Source: Laspinema olomoucense D3b (lineage in GTDB: Bacteria > Cyanobacteriota > Cyanobacteriia > Cyanobacteriales > Laspinemataceae). From it: 64,000 nt of DNA. Of this stretch, positions 44,808 through 54,059 are shown one piece after another. The notes beneath the pieces were generated by a model. That model did not search any database. It had not been told where the DNA came from and worked only from the letters and a program-made list of their open reading frames with translations. The stretch spans positions 119,001 through 183,000 of the forward strand of contig NZ_JAMXFA010000009.1 of assembly GCF_025370785.1 (NCBI RefSeq), written 5' to 3'. Made by a program: the position numbers and the translations under genes. Every line of letters begins with the position of its first letter. Position 1 is the first letter of the stretch.

Positions 44808-47800
44808 TCATACAGCCGAAGTCTTTGGCTCAATTTGTAGCCCTATGACTTGGGTATAGGCTCCCCGGGCTTGGGTTACGCCAATCACCCGCTCGGCTAG
44901 TTTGAGCATGGGAGTTTTGTGACTGACGACGATAAACTGAGCCACGTCAGCTTGCTGTTTTATTATTTTAGCCAATCGTTCCACATTTGCCCCATCTAAG
45001 AACATATCCACTTCATCAAAGGCGTAAAACGGTGATGGACGATACCGTTGTAGGGAAAAGATAAAGCTCAGGGCGGTGAGGGATTTTTCTCCCCCGGACA
45101 TGGAGGCTAACCGTTGTACGGGTTTGCCTTTGGGGTGGGCGACGAGGGACAAACCACTGCTAAAGGGGTCTTCGGGGTCGTCGAGTTGCAGATAGCCATC
45201 GCCGTCAGAAAGTTCGGCAAAGATGGTTTGAAAGTTCTGGTTGACGGCATCGAAGGCTTCTTTAAAGGCACGGAGTCGCAGGGTGGTAAAGTTTTCAATC
45301 CGCAACAGAATTTCCGTGCGTTCCCCTTCTAAGGTGGCGAGTTTTTGGCTGAGTTCCTCGACGCGGGCTTGGGTGCGATCGTACTCTTCCAAGGCCAACA
45401 TATTCACGGGCTCCATTGCTTCAATCCGTTTTTGCAGCGATCGCACTTCTTTCTGCAATTCCTGCAATACTGTCGCCAATCGGTTCTCCATTGCTTCAGG
45501 AACCGGCGGCTGTGGGTCGGGTAATTCCGCTTCCCGTTGTTGCAATTCTTGTTGCATATTGACGAGTTGTTCGCGCCGTCCCTGTTGGGTTTCGTGGAGT
45601 TTTTGCAGTTGCCATTCCAGTTGCTGGCGGCTTAAATGCAATTCCCGCAACTTGGCTTCCGCTTGGTCCCGGGCGGTTTTTTCTTCCCCGAGTTTGGACT
45701 CAATTTCCGCTAAAGCTGCTTGAGTTTGCGCCATTTCCTGACCCAAACTGGTGAGTTGCTGCTGCAATTGGGCAATTGCCTCTTTTCCGGTAATTTCCTG
45801 TTGCCGTAATTGAGCTAACTGCTTTTGTCCATCTTGAATTTTTTCCTCTAGGCGCTGATACTGACTGCCTAAGTCCTGTTGTCGCAACTGTGCTGCACTG
45901 AGGGACTGTTCCCATTCCTGTAGCTGACTCTCCAGTTCCCGAACTTGGGACTGGATTTGTTGCCATTCGCTATTGGTTCCAGATTCTTCCATCCCGGCGA
46001 GTTCTAGTCGCCAGCGTTCTAGCTGCACTTCTTGATCCGGTAAGTCGGCGGCGAGGGTTTGTAGTTGCGCGATCGCAGTTTCCAACTCTTGGGAGTTTTT
46101 GGTTAATTGTTGCTCTAACTGAGCGATCGCCCCAGTTAAATTATTAATTTCTTTCTCTAACTGTTCCGATTTAAGCTGCAATTCCCGCTGTTGCTGCTTC
46201 GCTTCCACCAATTGCGCCGATCGCTGTTTCACTGTTTCCGTAGCGGTGGCGATCGTACTGGTACAGCGTTCTAAAATTGTTTCAATTTCATGCAGTCGAT
46301 TTTGCAGCGCCGTCACTTCCCCAGATTCGGTATTGCCGCCAGTCCCAAACCGCAAGGCGGACCGATGGGGCGTACTTCCCCCAGTCATGGCCCCAGTGCT
46401 TTCTAATAAATCCCCATCCAAGGTAACAATCCGCGCTTGTCCCAAATAAGGACGGGCTAAATTGATGCTTTCAAAGACAACCGTATTGCCGAAAATATAG
46501 GCAAAAATTTGTAAATAGGGGCGATCGCATTCAATCAAATTCACCGCATAATCCACAAACCCTGGGGCATTTCGCAAGGCTTCAATGGGCGAAAATCGTC
46601 CCGGTTTAATTTTATTTAAAGGTAAAAACGTCGCCCGTCCTGCCCGTTTTTGCTTCAACAGTTCGATCGCCGCTGCGGCTACCCCATCATCCTCTACCAC
46701 CAAATAGCCCAACCGCCCACCGGCAGCAGTTTCTAACGCCATTTGATAAGGCGGTTCCACCCGTCCCAATTGCGCCACCAAGCCACAAACTCCCGGCAAC
46801 CCGGTTTGTAAGATGACCTTACTGGCCCCAGTTCCGCTGGCTTCTTGCTGGGCTTGATTTTGGGCTTCCAACTTGTCCAAACGCCGCTGTTTGTCCCGTT
46901 GTTCTTCCAACAGTCGCTTCTGGGTTTCTTGCTGCACCTGCAAGTCTTGTTCCAAGGCGGAAACCGTTTGCGCCAAGGATTGCACCTGTTGCACTGCTAA
47001 CTGATGCCGTTGTTCGATATCCGTGCGCGCAAATTGCTGGTTCATCAAGTCCTGGCGGGCGGTTTCCAGGGACTCCTGTTGTTCAGCAATTTTCTGTTCA
47101 AGTTGTCCCCGGCGTTCGGTTAAACGGGCTTGTTCCGTGCGCTGGGGGTCGAGATTTTTTTGCAGGGTTTCGATTTGGCGGTGGAGGTTGGTTTGTTGCT
47201 GCACCCACTCCTCGGAAGCGGAGGCGATCGCACTTGCCTGTTCCCGTTTTTGGTTCAACAGGGTTTGAGTGCTGTCCCGGTTTTCCTGCACCGAAACAAT
47301 CATATTTTTTTCTAATTCCCGGTCCTCGGCCAATTTTTGCAAGGCTTGTTGCAATGCCTTGACATCTCGCTCAGTTTGTGCTATGTGAGCCAGGGTCTGT
47401 TGGCGGTTGGCTTCTTGTTCCCCTTTGCGGTTTTGCAGTTGCCGATGTTCTGCGTCTTGGGTGGCGAGGGTGGATTGCAGGGCGATTAGTTCTTCTTCCC
47501 CGAGGGCTTTAACGCGATTGTTGAGCTCTTCCAGGTGGGTGCTGGCTTGTTGGATTTCGCCACTGAGGGTGGTAATTTGGTCGCCCAGTTGGGTCACTTG
47601 GCGATCGCCTCCTTCAATTTGCTCCCGCAGTTTCCACTCCTGTTGCTTCAACTGTCGCCATTCCAACACTGCCGCGAGTTGTTCTTTTTCATGCAACTCA
47701 GCACGCAGTTTTTTATATTGTTCAGCCTTGGCTCTGTCTTTGGAAAGGCGCTCAAGCTGGACTTTTAGCTCATTTTCAACAATGCGGCAGCGGTCTTCCC

Positions 47801-48542
47801 GTTCCTTAACTTCATCTAATTTAGTTTTAGCTTGCACGATTTTCCGGTCAAAAGATGCCACTCCTGCCAGTTCATCAATAATTTCCCGGCGTTCCTTGCC
47901 ATTCATGGAGATAATGGCGGTAACGTCCCCTTGGAGCACCACGTTATAACCTTCGGGGTAAATTCGCAGGCGGTTAATTTGTTCGTGCAACTCGGTGAGG
48001 GTGCAGGATTCCCCATTCATGTAGTAGGTGGAGGTGTAGGTACCGCCTTTGGTGACGCGCAACCGCCTGGTGATACTCCATTCGCGATCGGCAGTTGCAG
48101 CAAGGGTTTCGGCAGCAGAGGGTTCCGATGCAGTGGCCCCATTGCCATTTGGTGAGGGGGTCTCGGGGGCGACTGACTCCGCTTCTTCTGGTTCTAAACT
48201 CGTTTCACTTTCCCCAGCGGATTCATCTTTTGAACCCGTTGCCGGTGCAGCAGTGGTATCAATTAACCCAAACGAATCTTCCAAGTCAAAGGTTACCGTC
48301 ACACTCGCTTCCACAGTGCCACGACTGCGGGATTGATTGTGGTTCACTAAATCAGGCAAACGTTCCGCCCGCATTCCTTTAGAAGTCGAGATACCCAGAC
48401 AGAAGAGAAGGGCATCCAGAATATTCGATTTCCCCGAACCGTTAGGACCTGAAACCACGGTAAACCCTGGCAAGACAGGAATGCTCGTCGTGCCGCCAAA
48501 GGATTTAAAGTTGCTCAGTTCCAGGCGCGTGATATGAACCAT
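44808..48542 (-). CDS. smc: Chromosome segregation protein SMC, 1244 aa
   Basis: An ATPase of bacterial condensin. The N-terminal head has Walker A GPNGSGKSNILDAL (residues about 34-47); the Q-loop/YPEGYNVVLQGDVT segment follows. Two long coiled coils flank the hinge (about 575-720; GVCGLVAQLGRVEPPYQMALETAAGGRLGYLVVED). The C-terminal head carries the signature SMSGGEKSLTALSFIFSLQRYRPSPF and the Walker B YAFDEVDMFLDGANV. Between VTFDLEDSFGLI and REWSITRRLRVTKGG, about 60 residues of Ser/Glu/Pro/Ala-rich low-complexity sequence are inserted in the head (about 98-160). ScpA and ScpB are not in the window. Confidence 0.95.
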   Translation of the reverse strand: MVHITRLELSNFKSFGGTTSIPVLPGFTVVSGPNGSGKSNILDALLFCLGISTSKGMRAERLPDLVNHNQSRSRGTVEASVTVTFDLEDSFGLIDTTAAPATGSKDESAGESETSLEPEEAESVAPETPSPNGNGATASEPSAAETLAATADREWSITRRLRVTKGGTYTSTYYMNGESCTLTELHEQINRLRIYPEGYNVVLQGDVTAIISMNGKERREIIDELAGVASFDRKIVQAKTKLDEVKEREDRCRIVENELKVQLERLSKDRAKAEQYKKLRAELHEKEQLAAVLEWRQLKQQEWKLREQIEGGDRQVTQLGDQITTLSGEIQQASTHLEELNNRVKALGEEELIALQSTLATQDAEHRQLQNRKGEQEANRQQTLAHIAQTERDVKALQQALQKLAEDRELEKNMIVSVQENRDSTQTLLNQKREQASAIASASEEWVQQQTNLHRQIETLQKNLDPQRTEQARLTERRGQLEQKIAEQQESLETARQDLMNQQFARTDIEQRHQLAVQQVQSLAQTVSALEQDLQVQQETQKRLLEEQRDKQRRLDKLEAQNQAQQEASGTGASKVILQTGLPGVCGLVAQLGRVEPPYQMALETAAGGRLGYLVVEDDGVAAAAIELLKQKRAGRATFLPLNKIKPGRFSPIEALRNAPGFVDYAVNLIECDRPYLQIFAYIFGNTVVFESINLARPYLGQARIVTLDGDLLESTGAMTGGSTPHRSALRFGTGGNTESGEVTALQNRLHEIETILERCTSTIATATETVKQRSAQLVEAKQQQRELQLKSEQLEKEINNLTGAIAQLEQQLTKNSQELETAIAQLQTLAADLPDQEVQLERWRLELAGMEESGTNSEWQQIQSQVRELESQLQEWEQSLSAAQLRQQDLGSQYQRLEEKIQDGQKQLAQLRQQEITGKEAIAQLQQQLTSLGQEMAQTQAALAEIESKLGEEKTARDQAEAKLRELHLSRQQLEWQLQKLHETQQGRREQLVNMQQELQQREAELPDPQPPVPEAMENRLATVLQELQKEVRSLQKRIEAMEPVNMLALEEYDRTQARVEELSQKLATLEGERTEILLRIENFTTLRLRAFKEAFDAVNQNFQTIFAELSDGDGYLQLDDPEDPFSSGLSLVAHPKGKPVQRLASMSGGEKSLTALSFIFSLQRYRPSPFYAFDEVDMFLDGANVERLAKIIKQQADVAQFIVVSHKTPMLKLAERVIGVTQARGAYTQVIGLQIEPKTSAV

Positions 48543-49023
48543 ATCGGGTAGAGGGCTTCAGAATTGCCCCTTGGGGGTGTTGACTTCTTAATCTAGTTTA
48601 GCGATTCTTCACAGATTAGCACGAAGAAAACGAGGGAGGAAAGGGGGTTGAAACCAGAGCCCAGGGATAGAGAGGGGGAAGGGTTGCCATCTAGCCGGTG
48701 AGGGAGATGTATCGGGGGTCCTGGAAGCTTTGGCGTTCCAAGTGTTGCCTACGCGCGGTAAGAGGAACCTGTAGGGGCGTCATACCAAATCCGGGTATCA
48801 AAAGTCCGTTTTTTCTATTAGCCCGCGCAGGCGGGCTTTGTTCGTATAGCCTCCGGGCTTGAGCCTGCCTGCGGGTTTTTATAGCCCTTTGAATGCCGGA
48901 TTCCGTATCACCGGGTTAATTTAATGAGCTTCTCGGTGGGGATACCTCCTAATTATTGATCAGCACTATAGCGACTTTTGACTAATTTAGTTTGCTTGAA
49001 TTGAGCCGGGGTTTTGAACGCGC
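48543..49023. other. Intergenic region with a hairpin repeat
   Basis: It contains the 18-nt palindrome AGCCCGC-GCAG-GCGGGCT (48820-48837), followed by GTTCGTATAGCC and GAGCCTGCCTGCGGG. This is a copy of the family also found at 8082-8099, 51445-51462 and 63705-63722. No gene was seen here. Confidence 0.6.
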
Positions 49024-49230
49024 CTAAGTGGGTAAAATCAGAAAAAAAATAGACAGGTAAATTTTTTGTAATTTATCTTTGTAATCTGGAACACCAATTA
49101 AGATTTGTTTCTTCCAGGGTGGCGAAGTTCCTAAGTCTTCTAAAATAAAAATATCTTCTTCATCCACAAAAGCATCAGGAAAAGGTGAAACCGGATGTTT
49201 GACAGATTTTGAAGGAATTACTTTTGTATT
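49024..49230 (-). pseudogene. Open reading remnant without a start, 68 codons
   Basis: On the minus strand the frame is open from after a TAG at 49231-49233 to a TAG at 49024-49026. It encodes an acidic, protein-like sequence (VSPFPDAFVDEEDIFILEDLG, then PPWKKQILIGVPDYKDKLQ) with ordinary amino-acid composition. There is no ATG, and the last residues are hydrophobic and look out of frame. I cannot name the family. It may be the remnant of a gene replaced by the neighbouring pyruvate kinase-like gene, or chance. Confidence 0.35.
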
Positions 49231-49247
49231 CTATTCCGTAACGTATC

Positions 49248-50762
49248 ATGCAAACCTTGACTTCTGAGCCGATACAACTCCCTATTCCTGAGTTAGCCAA
49301 TCCAGAAGACCTTTTGAATGCTTTACTCAAACTCCGTGAAACCGTTGAGAATGAGGGCCGAGAACTGTTTGAACAATGGCGTCCGGGAATTCAAAGACGG
49401 TCATTTTTAATTAGTGGCCTGAATTTTGCCTATTATTTAGCGTTGCGAAGGCAGGATTTACGGGATTTACAAATGGCGTTAACTCCCTGGGGATTATCTT
49501 CCCTGGGACGCAGTGAGGCGCGGGTTTTGCCGAATTTAGATGCAGCGATCGCCACGTTAGGGGCAGTTTGTAATCGTGACCCGGCAACTTTACCCAAACG
49601 CCCTCCCTTACGGGCTTTCTTCCGAGGCGATCGCATCCTGAATTATCGCGCCCGCGCTGTCTTTGGTTCCCCATCCCCCAGTCGCCGCGTGCGAATTATG
49701 GTGACCCTCCCCACAGAAGCGGCTGAAGATTATGAATTAGTCAGAAATTTACTCACTCAAGGTGCCAATTGTCTGCGAATTAATTGCGCCCATGATACTC
49801 CCGTGGAATGGGAAAAAATGGTGGGTTTCATTCGGCGGGCAGAAGCTGAAACCGGCCAGTCTTGCAAAGTTTATTTTGATTTAAGCGGTCCTAAAATTCG
49901 CACAGGCAAGTTAATCGAAGCGGATAAAAAAAAGCGCTTGTTTCCTGGCGATCACTTTGTTTTATCGGCCAATAAACCCAAATCTAAAAAAGGAATGCCT
50001 AGTATAAGCTGTACCTTACCGGAGGCGATCGCAGGTTTAAAAGAAGGTGATCCAATCTGGATTGATGATGGCAAACTGGGCGCAATTGTTGACTCTATTC
50101 TGCCCGATGGGGTCCTGCTGCGCGTGACGCACACCCGTCCCAAAGGGGAAAAACTCAAAACTGATAAAGGCATTAATTTTCCCGAGACGGTTTTACCCTT
50201 AAGTTCCCTCACCGATAAAGATTTACAGGATTTGGATTTTGTCGCCAAACACGCGGATATTGTCGGCTATTCTTTTGTGCAAACTGCCGAAGATATGCGG
50301 CGATTGCAACAAGAATTAAGTCTGCGATCGCCTGAAAAAGCTCGCACTTTGGCGATCGTTGCCAAAATCGAAACTCAAGAAGCCGTGCGAAATTTACCGG
50401 AATTAATCGTCCAAGGTGCCAGTAAACAACCCTTTGGGGTGATGATTGCCCGTGGGGATTTAGCCGTAGAGCTCGGTTTTCAACGGTTGGCAGAAATTCA
50501 GGAAGAAATTCTCTGGTTATGTGAAGCGGCACAAGTTCCGGTGATTTGGGCAACCCAAGTGCTTGAAAGTCTTGCCAAAACGGGGATTCCCTCTCGGGCG
50601 GAAATTACCGATGCGGCAATGGCGGAACGGGCAGAATGCGTGATGCTGAATAAAGGGCCGTTTATTTTGGAGGCGGTGCAGATTTTAGATGATGTGTTGA
50701 TGCGGATGCAGGCGCATCAGTCCAAGAAGACGCCTCAACTGCGGGCGTTGCGATCGTGGTAA
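49248..50762 (+). CDS. Atypical pyruvate kinase-like protein, 504 aa
   Basis: The C-terminal 350 residues are a pyruvate kinase barrel: CLRINCAHD in place of R-x-N-F-S-H-G, DLSGPKIRTG, a B-domain, AKIETQEAV with the catalytic Lys, ARGDLAVELGF, WATQVLESLAKTGIPSRAEITDAA and MLNKGPFILEAV in place of MLS-x-ET-x-x-G. Residues 1-145 are an extra N-terminal region, helical and unrelated in motif. The usual C-terminal allosteric domain is missing. Catalytic Lys, metal Glu/Asp and the GPKIR pocket remain, so activity is possible, but FSHG and SxET are altered. It is distinct from the standard pyk at 12949-14730. Possible roles are a non-allosteric kinase or a regulatory relative. Confidence 0.83.
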   Translation: MQTLTSEPIQLPIPELANPEDLLNALLKLRETVENEGRELFEQWRPGIQRRSFLISGLNFAYYLALRRQDLRDLQMALTPWGLSSLGRSEARVLPNLDAAIATLGAVCNRDPATLPKRPPLRAFFRGDRILNYRARAVFGSPSPSRRVRIMVTLPTEAAEDYELVRNLLTQGANCLRINCAHDTPVEWEKMVGFIRRAEAETGQSCKVYFDLSGPKIRTGKLIEADKKKRLFPGDHFVLSANKPKSKKGMPSISCTLPEAIAGLKEGDPIWIDDGKLGAIVDSILPDGVLLRVTHTRPKGEKLKTDKGINFPETVLPLSSLTDKDLQDLDFVAKHADIVGYSFVQTAEDMRRLQQELSLRSPEKARTLAIVAKIETQEAVRNLPELIVQGASKQPFGVMIARGDLAVELGFQRLAEIQEEILWLCEAAQVPVIWATQVLESLAKTGIPSRAEITDAAMAERAECVMLNKGPFILEAVQILDDVLMRMQAHQSKKTPQLRALRSW

Positions 50763-50880
50763 GGGTCCCTTTTTTTAAGTAGCCCCCGGTTAATTGAGGA
50801 ATCGGGCTAGGAACAGACTGAAAACGGCTGCTGATCCGCGCGGAACTTGATCCGTGGGGTCAGTTTTTTGCTGAAAATCC

Positions 50881-50931
50881 AAAAAAAACGCCCACTGGGT
50901 GAGTGGGCGTTGCCATCAGGGTGCATCTACT
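50881..50931 (-). ncRNA. Candidate small RNA, copy 1 of a tandem pair
   Basis: On the minus strand a GC hairpin (CGCCCAC, loop TCACCCA, GTGGGCG; 50909-50889) is followed by T8 (50888-50881), an ideal intrinsic terminator. About 30 nt upstream is TATATT (50943-50938), and 18 bp further is TTGCGG (50967-50962), which fit -10 and -35 elements. The predicted transcript is about 50 nt starting near 50931. No ORF is present. The same unit, promoter words and terminator included, is repeated 169 bp away (51050-51100). This is inference from sequence only. Confidence 0.5.
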
Positions 50932-51049
50932 CCATTTAATATAGCAGTGAGGGGTGATACCCCGCAAGTATCTTTATAAATCTTTACAACTAAGTTGGCT
51001 TGGCAAATTTGTAGTGAATTACACTGCTGCAATTTGCAAAATGGTAGAT

Positions 51050-51100
51050 AAAAAAAACGCCCACTGGGTGAGTGGGCGTTGCCATCAGGGTGCATCTACT
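51050..51100 (-). ncRNA. Candidate small RNA, copy 2 of a tandem pair
   Basis: A near-identical copy of the unit at 50881-50931. T8 is at 51057-51050, the hairpin follows at 51058-51078, TATATT is at 51112-51107 and TTGCGG at 51136-51131. Identity across about 105 bp, including promoter words, loop and T run, is nearly complete, differing by a few bases beyond the hairpin. The 68 bp between the copies is unrelated AT-rich sequence. The remaining 50763-51552 region contains no other gene apart from the hairpin repeat at 51408-51478. Confidence 0.5.
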
Positions 51101-51407
51101 CCATTTAATATAGCAGCGAGGGGTGATACCCCGCAAGTAGATTTACAAATCTTTACAATTAAATTTTCCCCTCGAAGTAAGAGCAGTTAAATATTAGAAA
51201 TTGATAATCTGCAATACTTCTTACCCTGGAAGTGAGGTAAATATTTTTTCCAGGGGAGGATTAAAGAGGGCCTAAAATTGTGGGGGTAGATTTGCCAAAA
51301 GTTAGAACAGTGAAGGGCGGATATTCTGGCGATCGCACGCAAAAAATAGAGGATCTTGGCAGTTGCCAAAATCCTCTGAGAGAACTCCATAAAATAAAAT
51401 ATGCAAA

Positions 51408-51478
51408 AACCCCGCAGGCTGAAGCCCGGAGGCTACACGGACAAAGCCTGCCTCCGCAGGCTACAAGAGTAAAGAATT
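51408..51478. repeat. Hairpin repeat (AGCCTGC-CTCC-GCAGGCT)
   Basis: The palindrome at 51445-51462 plus the preceding GCAGGCTGAAGCCCGGAGGCTACACGGAC matches the repeats at 8082, 48820 and 63705, with the shared outer words GGCTACACG and AGAGTAAAG. Confidence 0.7.
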
Positions 51479-51552
51479 TGGATGATTTATTTTTTGGAAT
51501 CCCCTGAGGAAATATGTATTTTAAGGGCGATCGCCCTCACAAAGTCCGGAGT

Positions 51553-52143
51553 TTAATAGGTCCCGCTGGCGATCGCAGAATTAGCCATTTTCACTAAATC
51601 TTCGGGTTTTCCGGCTTTAATTCCCATCTGATACCTGATGCCATTTTGGTCCCAAGTCATCGTAGAATCAGAACAATTTGCACCACAAACCGCATCCACA
51701 AAATAGCCGGTGATTCCCTCATCTAACGGGACTGCTTTGCCTTCTAAATCTGCACTACTGGGGGAAAGTTCTTCTCCCGAAACCGTGCCAACTCGACAAG
51801 CTGTTCCCCCGTTACAGTCTGGTGTCAAACCTAGGATGATTTGGTATTGAGAAGGCGTTACTGTCTCAACCGTGGCATAAACTTGAGTTGCGCCATCGGA
51901 CCCGAAAATATAATCTGGCAGAAGAATGGGAATTTGAGTTTCTTGTTTAATTTTAGGTAGAATTGGCTCAAAAATAGGATTAGGAATTGGTGCTTGGGAA
52001 ACGGGAGTATTTTGGGGGACAGAGGGAACGGAAGGATTTGTATTAGTATCCCCAGGGGGAGATTGAATTTCAGTTGTGGGACTGCTGGCACAAGCTGATA
52101 AAACCAAGAAACTTAAGCAAAGAACTGTTTTAAGGTGTGGCAT
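51553..52143 (-). CDS. Putative lipoprotein, 196 aa
   Basis: A short basic N terminus, hydrophobic LCLSFLVL and the lipobox L-V-L-S-A-C end near residue 18, so the protein is probably lipid-anchored in the periplasm or outer membrane. A Pro/Asn/Thr-rich linker (about 25-60) precedes a compact C-terminal domain with five Cys residues (PDCNGGTACRVG, DAVCGANCSD), suggesting disulfides. No family recognised. The ATG at 52143 is chosen over that at 52167 because the shorter form places the signal at the N terminus. Confidence 0.75.
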   Translation of the reverse strand: MPHLKTVLCLSFLVLSACASSPTTEIQSPPGDTNTNPSVPSVPQNTPVSQAPIPNPIFEPILPKIKQETQIPILLPDYIFGSDGATQVYATVETVTPSQYQIILGLTPDCNGGTACRVGTVSGEELSPSSADLEGKAVPLDEGITGYFVDAVCGANCSDSTMTWDQNGIRYQMGIKAGKPEDLVKMANSAIASGTY

Positions 52144-52496
52144 CGTTAAGAGTGGAGGGATAAACAATTAGGAGAAGCGGGCGGGGTGTAAACTGTTAGA
52201 GCGTAGCCTAGAGGCGACTGAACTTGATAAAATTACAGATTCACAAACCCCACGCCTAGTCTAGTCTCCTTCCGCTGTCTACAAAAAAAATCCCCAGTCT
52301 CCGTTAAATTTTGCAATCAAAATCCGGATTGGAAACAATTTAACTTCTAAAAATTACATTAATCAGTTGCATACGCCATTTCAAATTGACAGCTTTTAAG
52401 TGATTTTTATAAGCGATAATTCCAGGCTTAATATCCGATTAAGAATAACGTTTTATTTAAATAAACTGGTTAATTTTTATTCAATTAAATCCCAAG

Positions 52497-52524
52497 AATA
52501 AGCCCGCAAAATTGCGGACTTATT
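52497..52524 (-). terminator. Terminator of lpdA
   Basis: Thirteen-bp arms AATAAGCCCGCAA/TTGCGGACTTATT (one wobble) with an AA loop lie 30 bp past the lpdA stop. On the minus strand the hairpin ends in TTATTC. The rest of the 52144-52553 gap is AT-rich and empty. Confidence 0.7.
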
Positions 52525-52553
52525 CTATAAATTCTCGCTTTTAAGATGAAGAA

Positions 52554-53984
52554 TTACACGTTAGCAGCGCGTTTATAGGCTTCATCTAATACTTCAGAAA
52601 GAGTGGGGTGAGTATGAACGCTAAAGGCTAATTCATTCACTGATTCACGATTGGCGATCGCGTTGGCAGCTTCTTGAATTAAATCAGCGGCATGATATCC
52701 AAAAATATGCACGCCGAGGATTTCTCCGGTATCTTTGCGGTAGATGACTTTAGCAATTCCATCGGTTTCTCCCTCGGCGATCGCCTTGGAATTTCCCTTG
52801 AAATAAGTTCGCACTGCGGCAACTTCAAATCCCTCTTCTTTGCCTAATTCTTCTGCGGCAGGTTCCGTTAATCCCACAAAACTCATTTCGGGATGGGTAA
52901 AGGCAGCAGCAGGAATACTGCGATAATCAATTGTGCGAGGACGTCCGCAAATGTTTTCAATGACGGCGACCCCTTGTGCCGATGCGGCGTGTGCTAACAT
53001 CATTTTACCCATTGCATCGCCGATCGCCCATACATGAGGAACAGGTTCACCACCGGCTAACAATTGCATCGCATCATTTACAGGTAAGAAACCCCGGCGA
53101 TCGGTTTCTGCACCCACGGATTCCAATCCTAAGTTTTTAGTAGCAGGAATTCGTCCCGTTGCCACTAGACAAGCATCCACTTCTAAAACTTCGACGACTT
53201 CCTTAGTTTTGGGGTCCATTAATTCAATCACCACCGGAGAACCGGGAGTGACTTTGGCGGCTAAAACTCCCACCCGAGTTTCAATGTCCCGAGGTGCAAT
53301 TAACACCCGTTGCGCTTGTTTGGCAATATCCGGATCAAAGGTTGGCATCAGCCTATCCAACGCTTCAATCATGGTTACTTCGGAACCCAAAGCGGTGTAA
53401 ATATCGGCAAATTCTAACCCGATATAACCACTGCCAATAATGGCAATCCATTGGGGTAACCAGTCTAATTTAATCGCATGATCGCTGGTAAAAACGGTTT
53501 TGCCATCGACTTCAATCCCAGGAGGAACCCAAGGCACGGAACCGGGTGCTAACATGATATCCTTAGCAGTAATCGTCTTTTCACCGCTAGGGGTTTCTAC
53601 GACAACTTTTTGACTTCCTGCCAGTTTTCCCCAGCCTTGAATCACATCAACATTCAGGCGTTTGAGACTGTTGACCAATTCGCCGCGCAATTTAGAGACG
53701 GTATTATCGGCATGATTGGCAATAGTTTCGCGATCGAAGGAGATGCCACCGAGTTGAATGCCGAGGGTTTTTAAGTGATGAGCATCCCGCAACTCTCGCA
53801 CTCGTCCCGAGGCTGCAAGCAGGGCTTTTGAGGGAATACAGCCACGATTGACGCAAGTGCCTCCCATGTCACCAGCTTCGACGATCGCGGTTTTTAAGCC
53901 ACATTTCACAGCGTGTAAGGCGGCACCATGTCCCCCCACTCCTGCGCCAATAATCACTAAATCGTAATCAAATTCTTGACTCAC
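52554..53984 (-). CDS. lpdA: Dihydrolipoyl dehydrogenase (E3), 476 aa
   Basis: A flavoprotein that reoxidises dihydrolipoyl groups for the pyruvate dehydrogenase and related complexes. FAD binding is shown by [17 protein letters not shown], the redox-active disulfide by [19 protein letters not shown] binding by [29 protein letters not shown], a second FAD segment by [11 protein letters not shown] and the interface His-Glu by [15 protein letters not shown]. The GTG start at 53984 is selected because AGGAG lies 8 bp upstream and it begins directly at the FAD fold ([12 protein letters not shown]); the longer ORF from 54050 would add an unlikely 22-residue leader. Confidence 0.94.
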   Translation of the reverse strand: MSQEFDYDLVIIGAGVGGHGAALHAVKCGLKTAIVEAGDMGGTCVNRGCIPSKALLAASGRVRELRDAHHLKTLGIQLGGISFDRETIANHADNTVSKLRGELVNSLKRLNVDVIQGWGKLAGSQKVVVETPSGEKTITAKDIMLAPGSVPWVPPGIEVDGKTVFTSDHAIKLDWLPQWIAIIGSGYIGLEFADIYTALGSEVTMIEALDRLMPTFDPDIAKQAQRVLIAPRDIETRVGVLAAKVTPGSPVVIELMDPKTKEVVEVLEVDACLVATGRIPATKNLGLESVGAETDRRGFLPVNDAMQLLAGGEPVPHVWAIGDAMGKMMLAHAASAQGVAVIENICGRPRTIDYRSIPAAAFTHPEMSFVGLTEPAAEELGKEEGFEVAAVRTYFKGNSKAIAEGETDGIAKVIYRKDTGEILGVHIFGYHAADLIQEAANAIANRESVNELAFSVHTHPTLSEVLDEAYKRAANV

Positions 53985-54059
53985 CGCAATTTCTCCTGCT
54001 GCGCGTTGTTGATAGTTCTCATTGTTAAATGGTGAGGGGATATGAGGCAAGATTTTGGG

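Noticed and set aside
45241..45723. 160-codon plus-strand ORF over smc
   Set aside because: It is antisense to the coiled-coil region of smc, Ser/Cys/Arg-rich and typical of shadow frames.
50881..51165. Possible CRISPR or degenerate IS
   Set aside because: Only two copies, with 68 bp of unrelated sequence between them. No cas gene or terminal repeats are present; the promoter-like and terminator features fit better.
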